From Merluccius polli (lineage: Eukaryota > Chordata > Actinopteri > Gadiformes > Merlucciidae), in the NCBI GenBank assembly GCA_030340625.1, contig JAOPHQ010006616.1, positions 16,001 through 80,000 on the forward strand: a stretch of DNA of 64,000 bases, read 5' to 3'. Each line of letters starts with the position of its first letter. The first letter of the stretch is position 1. The position numbers were made by a program, and so were the translations under genes. Under the pieces are notes generated by a model. The model worked only from the letters and a program-made list of their open reading frames with translations. It made no database searches and had not been told where the DNA came from. This document shows, one piece after another, positions 10,430 through 21,349 of this stretch.

Positions 10430-10715
10430 ATCATTTAAATAGAGAAATGGAAAATGTGAATGTGAAGACATCATTCTTTATGTAAAAAAATAAATTTAAA
10501 AAAAGCTGCAGCAAAGAGAAATGTTTTGAGCCCTGATTGAAAAGTATAAAGTGTTGCGTAACGTGTGTGAGATACCGTTGTACAAACCGGTGTGAAAAAA
10601 TGTTTCCCACAGCGCCAAACGCCGGTATGATGATAGACATGGAGTTGGACCGGGGCTCCGAGAGGTGACACATGGGCACAAATCCCACAACTGAAAAAAA
10701 GTGACAAAATCAATA
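10430..10715 (-). pseudogene. LINE ORF2 C-terminal relic (CR1/L2-like)
   Basis: On the minus strand the translated piece 'YATLYTFQSGLKTFLFAAAF' lies just before a stop. It resembles the C-terminal '(F/L)xxFKSxLKTxLFxxAF' segment of CR1/L2-type LINE proteins. The preceding 'WRCGKHFF' would correspond to the usual 'LWNxLP' motif after decay. AT-rich 3' sequence follows at lower coordinates. Everything upstream, including the reverse transcriptase, is missing, as in a 5'-truncated insertion. The match is by family memory over a short stretch. Confidence 0.55.
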
Positions 10716-11520
10716 AACCTCAGCCTGCTGTCACTACATCTCTCTCGCGGAAAAAGAGCATCCACAGAAAACAAAGGGCTGCTGCTCACCGATCCAGCCA
10801 TTGATTTCAAGTGGATGGTTGATTTGTTGATGAGGTTGTTAGAGTACCGCAACTTCGGAGCATTATATATATCCACATATCATTTTCTGAATATCTAGGA
10901 AATGAGCTCGCGTGATTCACTACAATGTTCAATTGGCTATGATGTTGTACTTCTTTATTCATTTCCTTTAGGGATACATGTTTGTGTACATTGCTGTTCA
11001 GACAGCAAACTGTACACTCTTGTAAGGACATGAATCCAGAAGCTCATCAATGGTATTTATCCAACAGGACTCTCAAATCACTTCTCATTGGGATAACGGT
11101 TATAAAACTGTCAAAAATGTTTACCATGGCTCGGGAATAATAGCATTTGTTAATGCAACATACAACATGCTTTAAACATCAAAACATTTTGACAGTCGCC
11201 GATCGCGTTGTTGGGGAAAGAGAGAGAACTGGGGATGACAGCGTGATTAGGCTGGCGAACGGATGGTTATAAGCATTTTAATTAGGCCGATGGCTGCTTT
11301 GGTGCTGTCATCCGTTGCTATGAGACAGTCTTAATTAACCTATTTAAAGTCAGTGGTGTGCGCTTACGTCCATAATGAGCCCTCCCAGTGTCAAAGGGAG
11401 ACAAATCACTGGCGTCGCATAATTCCCAACGTGCCCACCACTCTGATCCTTGTCTCGCTCGCGCTTCTGCTTTTGTGTCCCGCGACGCGAAACACGGGAA
11501 GATACGATCCGCCGTCTCTG
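10716..11520. other. Unique sequence, no gene recognised
   Basis: Single-copy sequence. At 11230-11350 there are TAATTA-rich cores ('CATTTTAATTAGG', 'CTTAATTAACC') that make it a weak regulatory candidate. Confidence 0.3.
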
Positions 11521-11521
11521 T

Positions 11522-11548
11522 CGTTGTTGTTGTTGTTGTTGTTGTTGC
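11522..11548. repeat. (GTT)n microsatellite
   Basis: About nine GTT units. Confidence 0.95.
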
Positions 11549-11776
11549 TTCACTTTTGTCGACCTGAAGATGTTCCTGGGGATTCATGACTTGAAGGGTG
11601 TAATGATATTCCAAAAATTCGCTGATTCTGGTTGGAAACATGGTCGATGTTGAAGGGTGAAGCCGTGGGGCTCGGCGTTTTGCAGGGAGGAAGTTGTTGT
11701 TGTTATTCCAGCTGTGCTTGTATTTTGTTGTGTTTTCACGATCGGCCAATACATGCAATACTATTTGCATGTTTTG

Positions 11777-12010
11777 GCCTTTTATCACTTTCATCCAAAG
11801 CCACTTACAGGGACAGGACATCCGTGAGTTGGTACTAGGTGGAGTTAAGGCTTGCTGCTAAAGGACAGGCCCACCTACAAGTTAGACCGCGGACATTGGG
11901 GTTGAAACCCGCAACCTTTCGGCTGGGGAGTCAAGTATCCCCATCCCTAGGAAATTGGGCTGTCCAGAGGTTAAGGTAAACTCACTAAAGTGCAAACCTG
12001 CTGGGAATCT
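11777..12010 (-). mobile_element. tRNA-derived SINE fragment
   Basis: In reverse orientation it shows a B-box-like 'GCGGGTTTCAACCCC' and, at the distal end, a degenerate 'TTTGGATGAAAG' tail. It has the same layout as the fragments at 5340 and 28565. Confidence 0.6.
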
Positions 12011-12479
12011 GGCGAGTGCAGGCGTACTGTGTGAAAAAAGCCCAAAAGAGGAGAGGTTAAATTCTGTCGCACGCACCCCTCAGGGGAGAATGAGCCGAGC
12101 GGACGTACGGCGAACTCTGCTGACCGACGTTCGAAAGGAAAACAACAGGGAAGTGGTGAAGCTCAACACCCAAAAGACCGTCGCCCTACCGACGTCACAA
12201 GGTCGTCCGGCCGCCATGCACCCATGGTGGACCACTTTATGGCTTGATGGCCTGGACTCTTTGAAGCCAAAGAGGAAGGTTAGCCATGCTTATCTGTGCC
12301 ATCTGACTTGTTGGTGAATGTAGAAATAGTGATATATGTAATACATCCTAACCAAACTATCCAGCAATGAAGACATACTTTATTTCATAGGGAAATGTAA
12401 ACCCTTAATAATATAATGCAGACTTGAGGGACAGCCAGTCCAAAAAATGAAGGCTTCCAAAAACCAAATTTAAACCAAA
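12011..12479. other. Unique sequence, no gene recognised
   Basis: A 120-codon open frame overlaps 11955-12317. It has no recognisable domain and its start lies inside the SINE, so I do not call it a gene. Confidence 0.4.
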
Positions 12480-12730
12480 CCAAATTGATGGTTGAAGATC
12501 TCTGTGTAGTTTTCATTCAAATCTGTTCATTTGGGGTTTTTAGATGTTCAATTGTATGTCTTTATAGCGTATGAATGAATTTTTTTGTAATTCTTTTGTA
12601 ACTATGTAGGTGTTTTTATATGTATTTATACACACATTTGTGTTGGTATCTCGTTGTTTTGTCAAATGTATACAGGGCTCTCTTGTAAAAGAGATTTTAA
12701 TCTCAATGAGAAAAACTAAAACAATTAAAT
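12480..12730 (+). repeat. LINE-type 3' tail
   Basis: T-rich 3'-UTR-like sequence ends in 'AAAGAGATTTTAATCTCAAT', the same signature as the tail at 2450-2573. Coding sequence is absent. Confidence 0.6.
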
Positions 12731-12734
12731 ATAT

Positions 12735-13440
12735 TAATGGTAAGTCTAGGCATAGTCATAATAGTCAGCGTATTCATATTGATTGGGCATAATTTCCGCC
12801 GGCTACAGTGGCCATTAGACATTAGCATTTATCGGACAAATGATCATTTCTATTTCCAGTGAGTTGAAAGCAGTGTGAAGCTGCCTTTTCATTAGTTGTG
12901 ACTGAGTTTGCCCGCGTAGCGAAGCAATCAATGTTAGAAAATGTACGTTTGTGCCGATAGAGTTTATTAACGTCAGATACACAGTACAGAAATATACACC
13001 ACATGTATTTTTATTCACGCTTCAAATCTTTCCCTTGCCGGCTCCTTGGGGATTTGGTTCTCCTCTCTCAAATTCAGCGGTAATATATGTACTGTGTCAC
13101 ATATACTGTACACTGTACAAATACAACACTGTCATTCCTGTTATAATCCCCGGGGCCGGAGGAAAGCTGGATTCAGATTCAGCAGCAATGAAAGAAAATC
13201 AAACCAGAAAAACACACCCAAAAAAAACAACAACACATGGCCACTGAGGAGTGTGTGGATGTGAAGTGGCGGTGTGATTTACACTGGATGGTGTGACGAA
13301 ACCTCCCGCTCCATCGTAAACCGTCTTTCAGTCACGCAGCACCGCGGCGCGCTCATAAACCACCGAAACAACCCGCAGAGATCTCCGCACAGAGGTGAGA
13401 GATTAGAGGAAAACACTGGATTTACGCTGTTTTCAACCAA
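12735..13440. other. Unique sequence, nothing recognised
   Basis: No gene, transposon end or array was seen. There is a minor A-rich stretch near 13200. Confidence 0.45.
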
Positions 13441-13442
13441 CC

Positions 13443-13610
13443 ACTGCCTTGCCTGCCTGCCTGCCTGCCTGCCGCCCAAACCCACCGCCCCACCCAATCA
13501 CATCACTACTTGGCTTATTACCCGCCTCCACTTATACACCGACCTACCTGCCTATCTACCCACACACACACCTGCCTACCTGTCTATCCACCCACCCACC
13601 AACCTACCTG
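13443..13610. repeat. Impure CCTG/CCAC low-complexity tract
   Basis: Short (CCTG)n at 13447-13475 is followed by C-rich CACC and CTAC repeats. Confidence 0.8.
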
Positions 13611-13611
13611 C

Positions 13612-13750
13612 ATATCCACCACCACCAGCGTCTAGACTCCACCATAGTCACCACCACCACCAGCGTCTAGACTCCACCATAGTCACCACCACCACCACCA
13701 CCACCGTCTAGACTCCACCATAGTCACCACCACCAGCGTCTAGACTCCAT
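13612..13750. repeat. Minisatellite, unit about 35 bp
   Basis: Four copies of a unit beginning 'GCGTCTAGACTCCACCATAG' start near 13627, 13662, 13704 and 13735. They are separated by CAC trinucleotide runs of variable length. Confidence 0.85.
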
Positions 13751-13759
13751 CAGGGGGGA

Positions 13760-14205
13760 ATTCATCTCCCGTCAGACTTCATGGATCCATCGTCCCCATG
13801 AAGAATATCTTGATGGTGTCTAATCGCCAAATGTGTGGTTTTAAAACTAGTCTCTCCTTATTGAAATACAGAAATGAGATATCGCGACAGCGATATCTGT
13901 TTCAGTTCTATGGGTTCAGCGGCGAGACAGAGAGAGGGAGGCAGTGATTCGGATATTGCTCCGTCTCAACACCGCCGTATTTATTCTCCTCGTCTTTGTC
14001 ATTGTTCTTCTTGTCATGTTCTTACACTCGTCGCTGTGAGTGACTGTTAGCTGGCGTACGCGGCTCATAGGACGTTAAAAGGGGAGTATTTGCGCTGTAG
14101 GAGACCCGGGATTAACGCTGCAAATTCACGGCCCTCTCTCTAAAGCCAGAACACAAAGTTAGAGCATTTGCTCTGATGATCATCTCCTACTCTTTCTACG
14201 TCTCC
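13760..14205. other. Unique sequence, no gene recognised
   Basis: Single-copy sequence between the 35-bp minisatellite and a CA repeat. No coding signal was seen. Confidence 0.4.
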
Positions 14206-14209
14206 TCAC

Positions 14210-14360
14210 ACCACTCACACACACACACACACACACATACACACACACAGGCACACAACTTCTCTGTGCTACAAATGAGCGTGACTTTTTCCACCTACCC
14301 TCGCTCTCTCTATCTGTCTCCTTCCCTCTCTCTCTCCCTCCCTCCCTCCCTCCATCTCTC
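14210..14360. repeat. (CA)n and (CT/CCCT)n tracts
   Basis: A CA repeat at 14216-14250 is followed by a pyrimidine tract at about 14300-14355. Confidence 0.9.
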
Positions 14361-14599
14361 ACTCTAAGTCAAAACTTTCTCCTCTGTGTGATTTCTGTGC
14401 CCTTTCCGGTCTTTTCCAGGTCCTGCTGTTGGGTCCTTGGGTCCTGCTACAGAAGGCATTTGATCTGGGACCATGCTGGCTAAATAGGAACATGTTTGGC
14501 CGCTGTGAGCTCCCATACTTTTATTTCCTGTTACCAGGAAATAGCAAGTGGGAGGGAGACCAACTACAATAAATACCCTTTTTCTAAGTCCCTCTGCTC

Positions 14600-15340
14600 C
14601 CAGTGTGTGTGTGTGTGTGTGTGTGTGTGTTTCCTATAGGGTAAGAAAGACAACATAATGATTTTGTGTGTGGGTTTGATGTGTGTGTGTGTGTGTTCCC
14701 TATACATTTTAGAAAGAGAAAATAATGACTGTGTGTGTGTGTGTGTGTGTGTGTATTTGTACATGCATCGATACGTTTGTACGTGCGTGTGTGTGCAGAG
14801 CATGTGTGTGCACTCCATTTATGTGCATGTGTGTGTGTGCATATGTGCACATAACGTGTGCACAATACATGTATGTGCGTGCATATGTATGTATGTGTGT
14901 ATGTATGTGTGTATGTGTGTATGTATGTATGTGTGTGTATGTATGTATGTATGTATGTGTGTATGTATGTATGTATGTATGTATGTATGTATGTATGTAT
15001 GCGTGTATGTATGTGTGTATGTATGTATGTATGTATGTATGTATGTATGTGTGTATGTATGTGTGTATGTATGTGTGTATGTATGTGTGTATGTATGTAT
15101 GTATGTGTGTATGTATGTATGTATGTATGTATGTATGTATGTATGTATGTATGTATGTATGTGTGTATGTATGTGTGTATGTGTGTGTATGTATGTATGT
15201 ATGTATGTATGTATGTATGTATGTATGTATGTATGTGTGTATGTATGTATGTGTGTATGTATGTGTGTATGTCTGTCTGTCTGTCTGTATGTATGTGTCT
15301 GCTGGTGTGTGTGTGTATGTGTGTGTGTGTGTGTGTGCAT
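14600..15340. repeat. Large (GT)n / (TATG)n array
   Basis: GT repeats at 14602-14630, 14680-14695 and 14730-14755 grade into a tetranucleotide GTAT/TGTA array from about 14880 to 15275, then TCTG and GT repeats. All reading frames stay open on both strands because the four-base unit gives Val/Cys/Met/Tyr or Thr/His/Ile polymers. These are not genes. Confidence 0.95.
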
Positions 15341-15349
15341 AAGTTGTAA

Positions 15350-16200
15350 TGTGCTCCACATCTGCATCATGTAATAATTATGGTTGGGGTCCCATCAGGA
15401 TTAATGGCCGCCTGTCAGGGATCATCAGCCATATGCTGAACGTGAGCGATCGAGGCGGCTGAGCGGCGCAACCACGTGACCTCTGGCCCTTCGCAATCAG
15501 CCCAATGTTTACCTTCCCTGGGAAACGTCCGCACGTGTGCGAGTGCGATGACGGCACGGGGTTTCATCAAGATGTGGCGGGTTACGACGCTCCGCGATAC
15601 TTGGTGCTGATGGCGAGTGCCGGTTTATTTATCGGTCTGGTAAAAACGCCAAAACGCAGCGGTCGTAAATCTCGTCTGTGCTATCCTGTCTTCTCCCCCC
15701 CACACCCCCCCTACAGCCAACTAATTCAAACCAGGGCAAAGGAAATGAAGAACGCTTCAGTGAGAGCCGAGCGTGTGTTTCAACGTCTCGGCTTGACATC
15801 GCTGGAGTCTTTCAGAGAGTGTTTTCGGTTCTATAATTACGCGCGCAAAAAGGCTAAATCTGTGTCTTCATTGAAGCGGCGGTCTGGGTCTTTAGAAAGC
15901 AGGCAAAAGCTTGTAGGAGTATATTATTGTATTTTTTGTTTTGCCGCACCGCGTATCACTGATATATCAAAGCATTGTAACAATTTCATTGGCCCATCAA
16001 TCCCACACACGTCATAAAGTGTACTGGGGTGTGTGATTTAACTCTCCAGATCCACAACGCGGAGATCAAGTCACGCCAAACAATTAAAATTGCTCGCTCA
16101 AAATGTTGTGCTTTTCTTCCAAAATGTGGGCCTGGTAAATGTTGTAAAGGATCAACAGTTGTCTATGTTAGTTATATTTCTCCTCCTTGTTATTGAATGA
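15350..16200. other. Unique sequence with an unexplained 170-codon frame
   Basis: An open frame on the plus strand runs 15505-16017. It has no recognised domain, signal peptide or repeat. Upstream, 15375-15470 looks single-copy and non-coding ('GGATTAATGGCCGCC'). I do not call a gene. Confidence 0.35.
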
Positions 16201-16530
16201 TAACCAGCAGCAGCAGCCGCAGCAGCAGCCAATGGGAGGATGGAAGGATTAGGGGTCATAGAGGTGAAGGCGATGAAGGAGAGGGGAGATGGAGAGACGG
16301 GTGAAAGGGGGGAAATGAAGGGGCTTTGGCAGGGTTTGTTGCTGTGTTTAAGAGGTCCCTGAGGATCCCCCCCCTCCTGGTGAGGCCTCCTGGATCCCTA
16401 AGCCAGCACCCCCACCCCCGCCCCCCCGCCGCCTCTCCCTCACTGAGATGGGTCAAGGAGGACCCATAAAACCCCTGGTATGCTGCCTGGAGATTGACCG
16501 CAGAGAAGGAGGCCTCATGTAATGGCACGC
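16200..16530. other. Unique sequence with short CAG/GGA runs
   Basis: Contains 'AGCAGCAGCAGCCGCAGCAG' near 16206 and G/C-rich stretches. No gene was recognised. Confidence 0.4.
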
Positions 16531-16546
16531 ATGTACATGCTTATGT

Positions 16547-16548
<2 letters not shown>

Positions 16549-16579
<31 letters not shown>

Positions 16580-16724
16580 CAAGCACACTGACACACACAC
16601 ACACACACACACACAAGCCAGCAAGAATTAAACACACACACACACAATAATGCATGCTGACACACACACACAAGCACATTAATACACATACACAAGCATG
16701 CACACGCTCTCGCTATCTCTCTCT

Positions 16725-16765
<41 letters not shown>

Positions 16766-16860
16766 GCAGGAATTAAACACACAAACATACGTGCACACAC
16801 GCAGTCAAGCAATCACATGCACACAGGCAAACGCACACACACACACACACACACAGCCAC
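16549..16860. repeat. Interrupted (CA)n cluster
   Basis: CA runs at about 16550-16577, 16591-16615, 16633-16647, 16730-16763 and 16832-16855. They are separated by related 'CAAGCA' and 'GGAATTAAA' spacers, which suggests duplicated blocks. Confidence 0.9.
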
Positions 16861-16869
16861 ATATGCCGT

Positions 16870-18030
16870 TTCATTTCCAGTCATAAATACACTCAGTCCA
16901 AATCACACTTACAGAAGTCAATTAGGTAAACTGAACAACCCCCGAACAAAAAGACAACAACATTAAAAAAACATTTCAACTAACTGATTCCCACACCAGC
17001 AGCAACGTATATATCTGGACACCTTTTGTTCAGCCTGCTGGGGGGGAAATGAACGTCGGGACGAATTGAATGCGTCCCGCAATTTTCTTTTTTTTTTTTA
17101 TTATCACGCGGCGTCTCACCATTCAAGGTGAGTTTGCCGCTCAGGACCGCTGGCTCCGCTGTGTTGATTAGGGAATGATGGCCCATTGAACGGTGTTGTT
17201 TAATGGCTGGCTTATTTCAGATGAGAAAGCGAATGGATGTTAACTGATCTACAATGGGACCTGAATGCCAAATCCCCCATTAGGTGTGACTTTCCACTGA
17301 GTATCTGCAAGGGATTAATAAACACTCAGTGGAAGGGAATGTAACTCGCCTCCGGGAGCCTTTTATTGGATTGTATTTACGTGCGCTTCGGACGTTAAGA
17401 GAGAGAGAGTGCATTTAGGTGTAGCGATACGCGCGAAAAAAAAAACCTTTTTACAAGTGCTTGTTCCAGCTCTTTGCAATTAAACATTTAAATGACATGC
17501 ATAGGGAAGCGGCACACCGCCGAAGCGGTTATCGCAAGCTAAAGCGCCTGATGCTGAGGAAATACAATCTGGTGCGATTTCAACCCTTGATTTTTCCCGA
17601 GAAGCTTAGCAATAGCTTATTGATTTCCCCAAAGGAATGGCTATTTCACAAACTGCACATTTTACAGCGGGGTCGGAGGTCAGAGGGTGACTTTTATATA
17701 ACAGCGCTCCCGAGGCGGTTGAGCGAGAAGTTTTCGTCTTGTGTCTCTCGTTGGACGATGCGCGGCGGGCGAACGCGAGCCCACACACATAACCCAGGTA
17801 CACAGCATCGCTCCGAGGGCCGGGCGAGGGAGGCAGCGCTTCGTCATCGCGGTATATACCTGTGTACACGACGATTAATAGAAAAAGCACAGCTGTTAAG
17901 TACAAGAGTTTACGAGGGAAGAGACCAAAGCATTGAAAAGACTCCCAGTGGAAAAGAAAAAAAAACACAAACAGGCAGAGACGTACTGAACAGAAATAAA
18001 TGTAAAAACACACAAAAAACAAGCTAGACA
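16870..18030. other. Unique sequence, candidate regulatory block at 17100-17420
   Basis: Single-copy sequence with cores such as 'TTGATTAGGGAATGATGG' and 'GGGATTAATAAACAC'. No exon signature was recognised. Confidence 0.3.
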
Positions 18031-18110
18031 GATTAGCTGTAGATGGACAACTGGCAAGCCGGCCCCCGATTACAAACAAGGTTAGGCGTTCGATTCCCAG
18101 GGCTACGCTA
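18030..18110 (+). mobile_element. Possible tRNA-derived SINE fragment
   Basis: A B-box-like 'GCGTTCGATTCCCAG' with weak surrounding tRNA-like sequence. Confidence 0.3.
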
Positions 18111-19120
18111 TTAATATCTGCACTCATTGGAGTCGTAACCACACGGCAGACATTATATATCCCATCTATACGTCCTCTCTCTATTATATATAGTAGACAA
18201 TCCCAACATGATATAACCACCACACAAAAGGAAACAGTAAATACTGAAACCGAAAGACAAGATGAAATGGCATTTAGATTGCATCTTACTTCCCCACTGT
18301 GACACATTTCCAAACTAAAGCATGTAATTGGCATGGGGGAAAAACAGAGACGAAATGTGATTTGATCATTCTGCGGTTCATTGGATCGCACCAAAGCGAT
18401 AAAACGCGCTAACCAGCTGTGGGTTATACCATTACATGCTGTATATGAGGAGGCCGCGTGGACTGTTATGATATTGAACGTTGATTTGCTAAAGTTGTCG
18501 TCCAAAAGACCAAAATCAGATAGGTAGATAGTGTCACCCCACGAATGATGCAATACCGAATACAACGTTATACAAAACATGACAACATGAAACATGTCTA
18601 TTGAGGAACAATGACAGAGGTGGGAGAGACATTTTACACACAATAGAAAAACATATAGACATATATCAACATAAAATAGCTAATACAGTTATACAAATAA
18701 CAGTTATTTTTTCTTGATCTTTTCCAATGTTTTTGCCATACTTTGTAGACTTGGTGAATGATATGAATGTGGAAATGAGCTCCGAAGGTGAGAAAGGTAA
18801 AAACTTAATTTTAAACACATAGGTTGATTGATTAACAAACGCTGAACATCTGACAGAGGGCGTGGCTCGTGTCAAACAGCTGTCACCGTGACGATAAACT
18901 CTTTCATCATCCCCTTGACGTCTCGTCTGATTCATATTCAAGACCAAACAACACAGCTGGACCTTTAGGACGCAGTGAGTGACTCCAACCTGTAGGGGCA
19001 GACCATGCCGCCCCGAGAGTCACTTCATACCAAGTTTTTAAAAACTGGGTTTTTTTTCAGGAAGTGAAGCTGAAGAACCAATGAATGAGCTTGGAAAGTG
19101 ACAGGCTGAACTCCATGTTT
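18111..19120. other. Unique sequence, mostly non-coding
   Basis: A minus-strand open frame of 345 codons covers 17606-18643. Its composition (Cys, Ser, Phe, Ile rich) and lack of any recognised domain argue against a gene. No other feature was seen. Confidence 0.35.
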
Positions 19121-19127
19121 GTCTGTA

Positions 19128-20918
19128 GAGAGCCTAAGTCCCTCCCTTTCTGGTGGACCACCATGGGACCGTATTATACTAAGTCCCTCCCTTTCCGGTG
19201 GACCACCATGGGACCTTATTATACTAAGTCCGTCCCTTTCCGGTGGACCACCATGGGACTTTATTATACTAAGTCCCTCCCTTTCCGGTGGACCACAATG
19301 GGACCTTATTATACTAAGTCCCTCCCTGTCCGGTGGACCACAATGGGACCTTATTATACTAAGTCCCTCCCTTTCCGGTGGACCACAATGAGACCTTATT
19401 ATACTAAGGCCCTCCCTGTCCGGTGGACCACCATGGGACCTTATTATACTAAGTCCCTCCCTTTCCGGTGGACCACAATGGGACATTATTATACTAAGTC
19501 CCTCCCTTTCCGGTGGACCACAATGGGACCTTATTATACTAAGTCCGTCCCTTTCCGGTGGACCACCATGGGACTTTATTATACTAAGTCCCTCCCTTTC
19601 CGGTGGACCACAATGGGACCTTATTATACTAAGTCCCTCCCTGTCCGGTGGACCACAATGGGACCTTATTATACTAAGTCCCTCCCTTTCCGGTGGACCA
19701 CAATGAGACCTTATTATACTAAGGCCCTCCCTGTCCGGTGGACCACCATGGGACCTTATTATACTAAGTCCCTCCCTTTCCGGTGGACCACAATGGGACA
19801 TTATTATACTAAGTCCCTCCCTTTCCGGTGGACCACAATGGGACATTATTATACTAAGTCCCTCCCTTTCCGGTGGACCACAATGGGACCTTATTATACT
19901 AAGTCCCTCCCTTTCCGGTGGACCACCATGGGACCTTATTATACTAAGTCCCTCCCTTTCCGGTGGACCACCATGGGACATTATTATACTAAGTCCCTCC
20001 CTTTCCGGTGGACCACCATGGGACCTTATTTCGGAAAAGAAATATGTACAGTAGTCAACCAGATCCCGTTTAAATTGTGCCATGAAATATGCCATGATGT
20101 TTGTCTAGGCTAGGAGGTAGGCAGGGAAAGGGAGTGACAAGTATACGCTGCTGTCATCCAATTTTTATAGTAGTAGACCTAACAAAAACATCAATATTAT
20201 ACAATCATGAAATAATAAAAAAAAAACACAAGTTCGGGAACCAGTCCAAACTCAGAGCTGCCCTCGAGAAGATGTTTCACTATAATATACATACTGACTC
20301 AGCAACATTTTTGTCAGTTGTTTTTTAAAAGTATTCATGGAATGGGCAGATTTAATTTAGTTTGTGTTTGTGTAGAGAAGTGTGCTTTTCTCCCTACTTT
20401 GCTTTTTGGATTGGGTTGTTTGAGGTGAGACAACACAGGCCCTCGTATTCAGGGCCGTGAGAGTCCCCAACATACTGAAAATACCCGGTAAAATAGTTGG
20501 TGGACATAGACCATGTCAAATCTTAAAGACCATAATAACTTCAATAACAAGCCAGTTCAACCCTTTAAATTGGTTTGGGCTAATTTAAGGACGACCATCA
20601 TTAGTTTGTTCATAACGATCTCTCTCCACAAGCTACGCTGTGTTTTTCGTACCGGGATGTCGTCAAAATTCAAGGTAAGATACATGTTGGTGCTGGTGAC
20701 GTATATTGTGTGAGACGAGAGATGTAGTGCACTGAGTGGCTTCGCACATAATAAATGCTACTTTACTGTTTTTTGCGACAAACTTTGACTTTCCTGACTT
20801 GCAAAATTATCTTTTAAATTGACGAACATCGTATGTGGCTGTTGCCGTTCACTACTGTACATCTTTTCTGAAATGAGGTCCAATTCTGGACAGCGGAAAG
20901 GGAGAGACTTAGGCTCTC
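19128..20918. mobile_element. Non-autonomous DNA transposon with amplified TIR
   Basis: Both ends carry the same sequence in opposite orientation. The left end starts GAGAGCCTAAGTCCCTCCC after TA at 19126-19127. The right end, on the minus strand, starts GAGAGCCTAAGTCTCTCCC, with TA at 19919+1000 (20919-20920). Homology continues inward: 'CGGAAAAGAAATATGTACAG' just after the array (about 20030-20055) matches 'CAGAAAAGATGTACAGTAG' on the minus strand at 20847-20875. The inverted repeat is therefore about 70 bp, and in the left copy bases 12-56 have been expanded into the 45-bp array. The interior (20100-20840) encodes no recognisable transposase. A TA duplication is the likely target site; the superfamily is not clear. 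Confidence 0.7.
19133..20033. repeat. 45-bp minisatellite, 20 copies, with 315-bp higher-order repeat
   Basis: The unit begins 'AAGTCCCTCCCTTTCCGGTG' and ends 'GGGACCTTATTATACT'. There are twenty copies with few substitutions. Because 45 is divisible by three, long frames are open on both strands (15-residue repeats); these are by-products. The variant pattern of units 3-8 (from 19226) recurs in units 10-15 (from 19541), exactly 315 bp or seven units later, so a seven-unit block was duplicated. Confidence 0.95.
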
Positions 20919-21063
20919 TATAGGGAAACTCTATATTTTAGGCCCTAGTTATTGATAAAGTACAGATAATCTGACTTGTTATCTTCATTATATAGAAAAT
21001 ATATATAACATAAGAAGATAACTGTATGTTTTCTGTTTTATATCCTGTGTATTGTATTTTGGG

Positions 21064-21345
21064 GGCGGCAGTAGCTCAGTCCGTAGAGACTTGGCTTGGG
21101 TACCGGAGGGTCGCCGGTTCAAGTCCAGCATGGACCACAGTGTGGAGTGTGGACCGGTGGCTGGAGAGGTGCCAGTTCACCTCCTGGGCGTTGCTGCCGA
21201 GTTGCCCTTGAGCAAGGCACCGAACCCCTAACTGCTCCCTGGCGCCGCTACCTGGCAGCCTGTCACTCCACCATCTCGCCTTGCATGTAAAAAGTTGAGT
21301 GGTGAAGTAATTTCCCCAATGTGGGATTAATAAAGTAAATCTTAA
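21064..21345 (+). mobile_element. tRNA-derived SINE, near full length
   Basis: The tRNA-like head has an A box 'TAGCTCAGTCCG' and a B box 'GGTTCAAGTCC'. The body is teleost-typical ('GCCCTTGAGCAAGGCACCGA'). The 3' tail 'TGGGATTAATAAAGTA' ends in a short 'ATCTTA' repeat. The tail resembles LINE 3' ends seen in this window (minus strand at 52810-52865, and within 43615-43672), as expected for a SINE mobilised by a partner LINE. Pol III would transcribe it from the internal promoter. Confidence 0.85.
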
Positions 21346-21349
21346 TCTT

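Noticed and set aside
14658..15374. Overlapping open frames up to 238 codons on both strands
   Set aside because: They are translations of the (GT)n/(TATG)n array (Val/Cys/Met or Thr/His/Ile polymers); all frames stay open for the same reason.
15505..16017. 170-codon open frame as a gene
   Set aside because: No recognised domain, no flanking splice or promoter signal; kept only as an unexplained frame.
19025..20113. Open frames of 342 and 356 codons on opposite strands
   Set aside because: The 45-bp unit is a multiple of three and lacks stops on both strands; the array lies in a transposon end.
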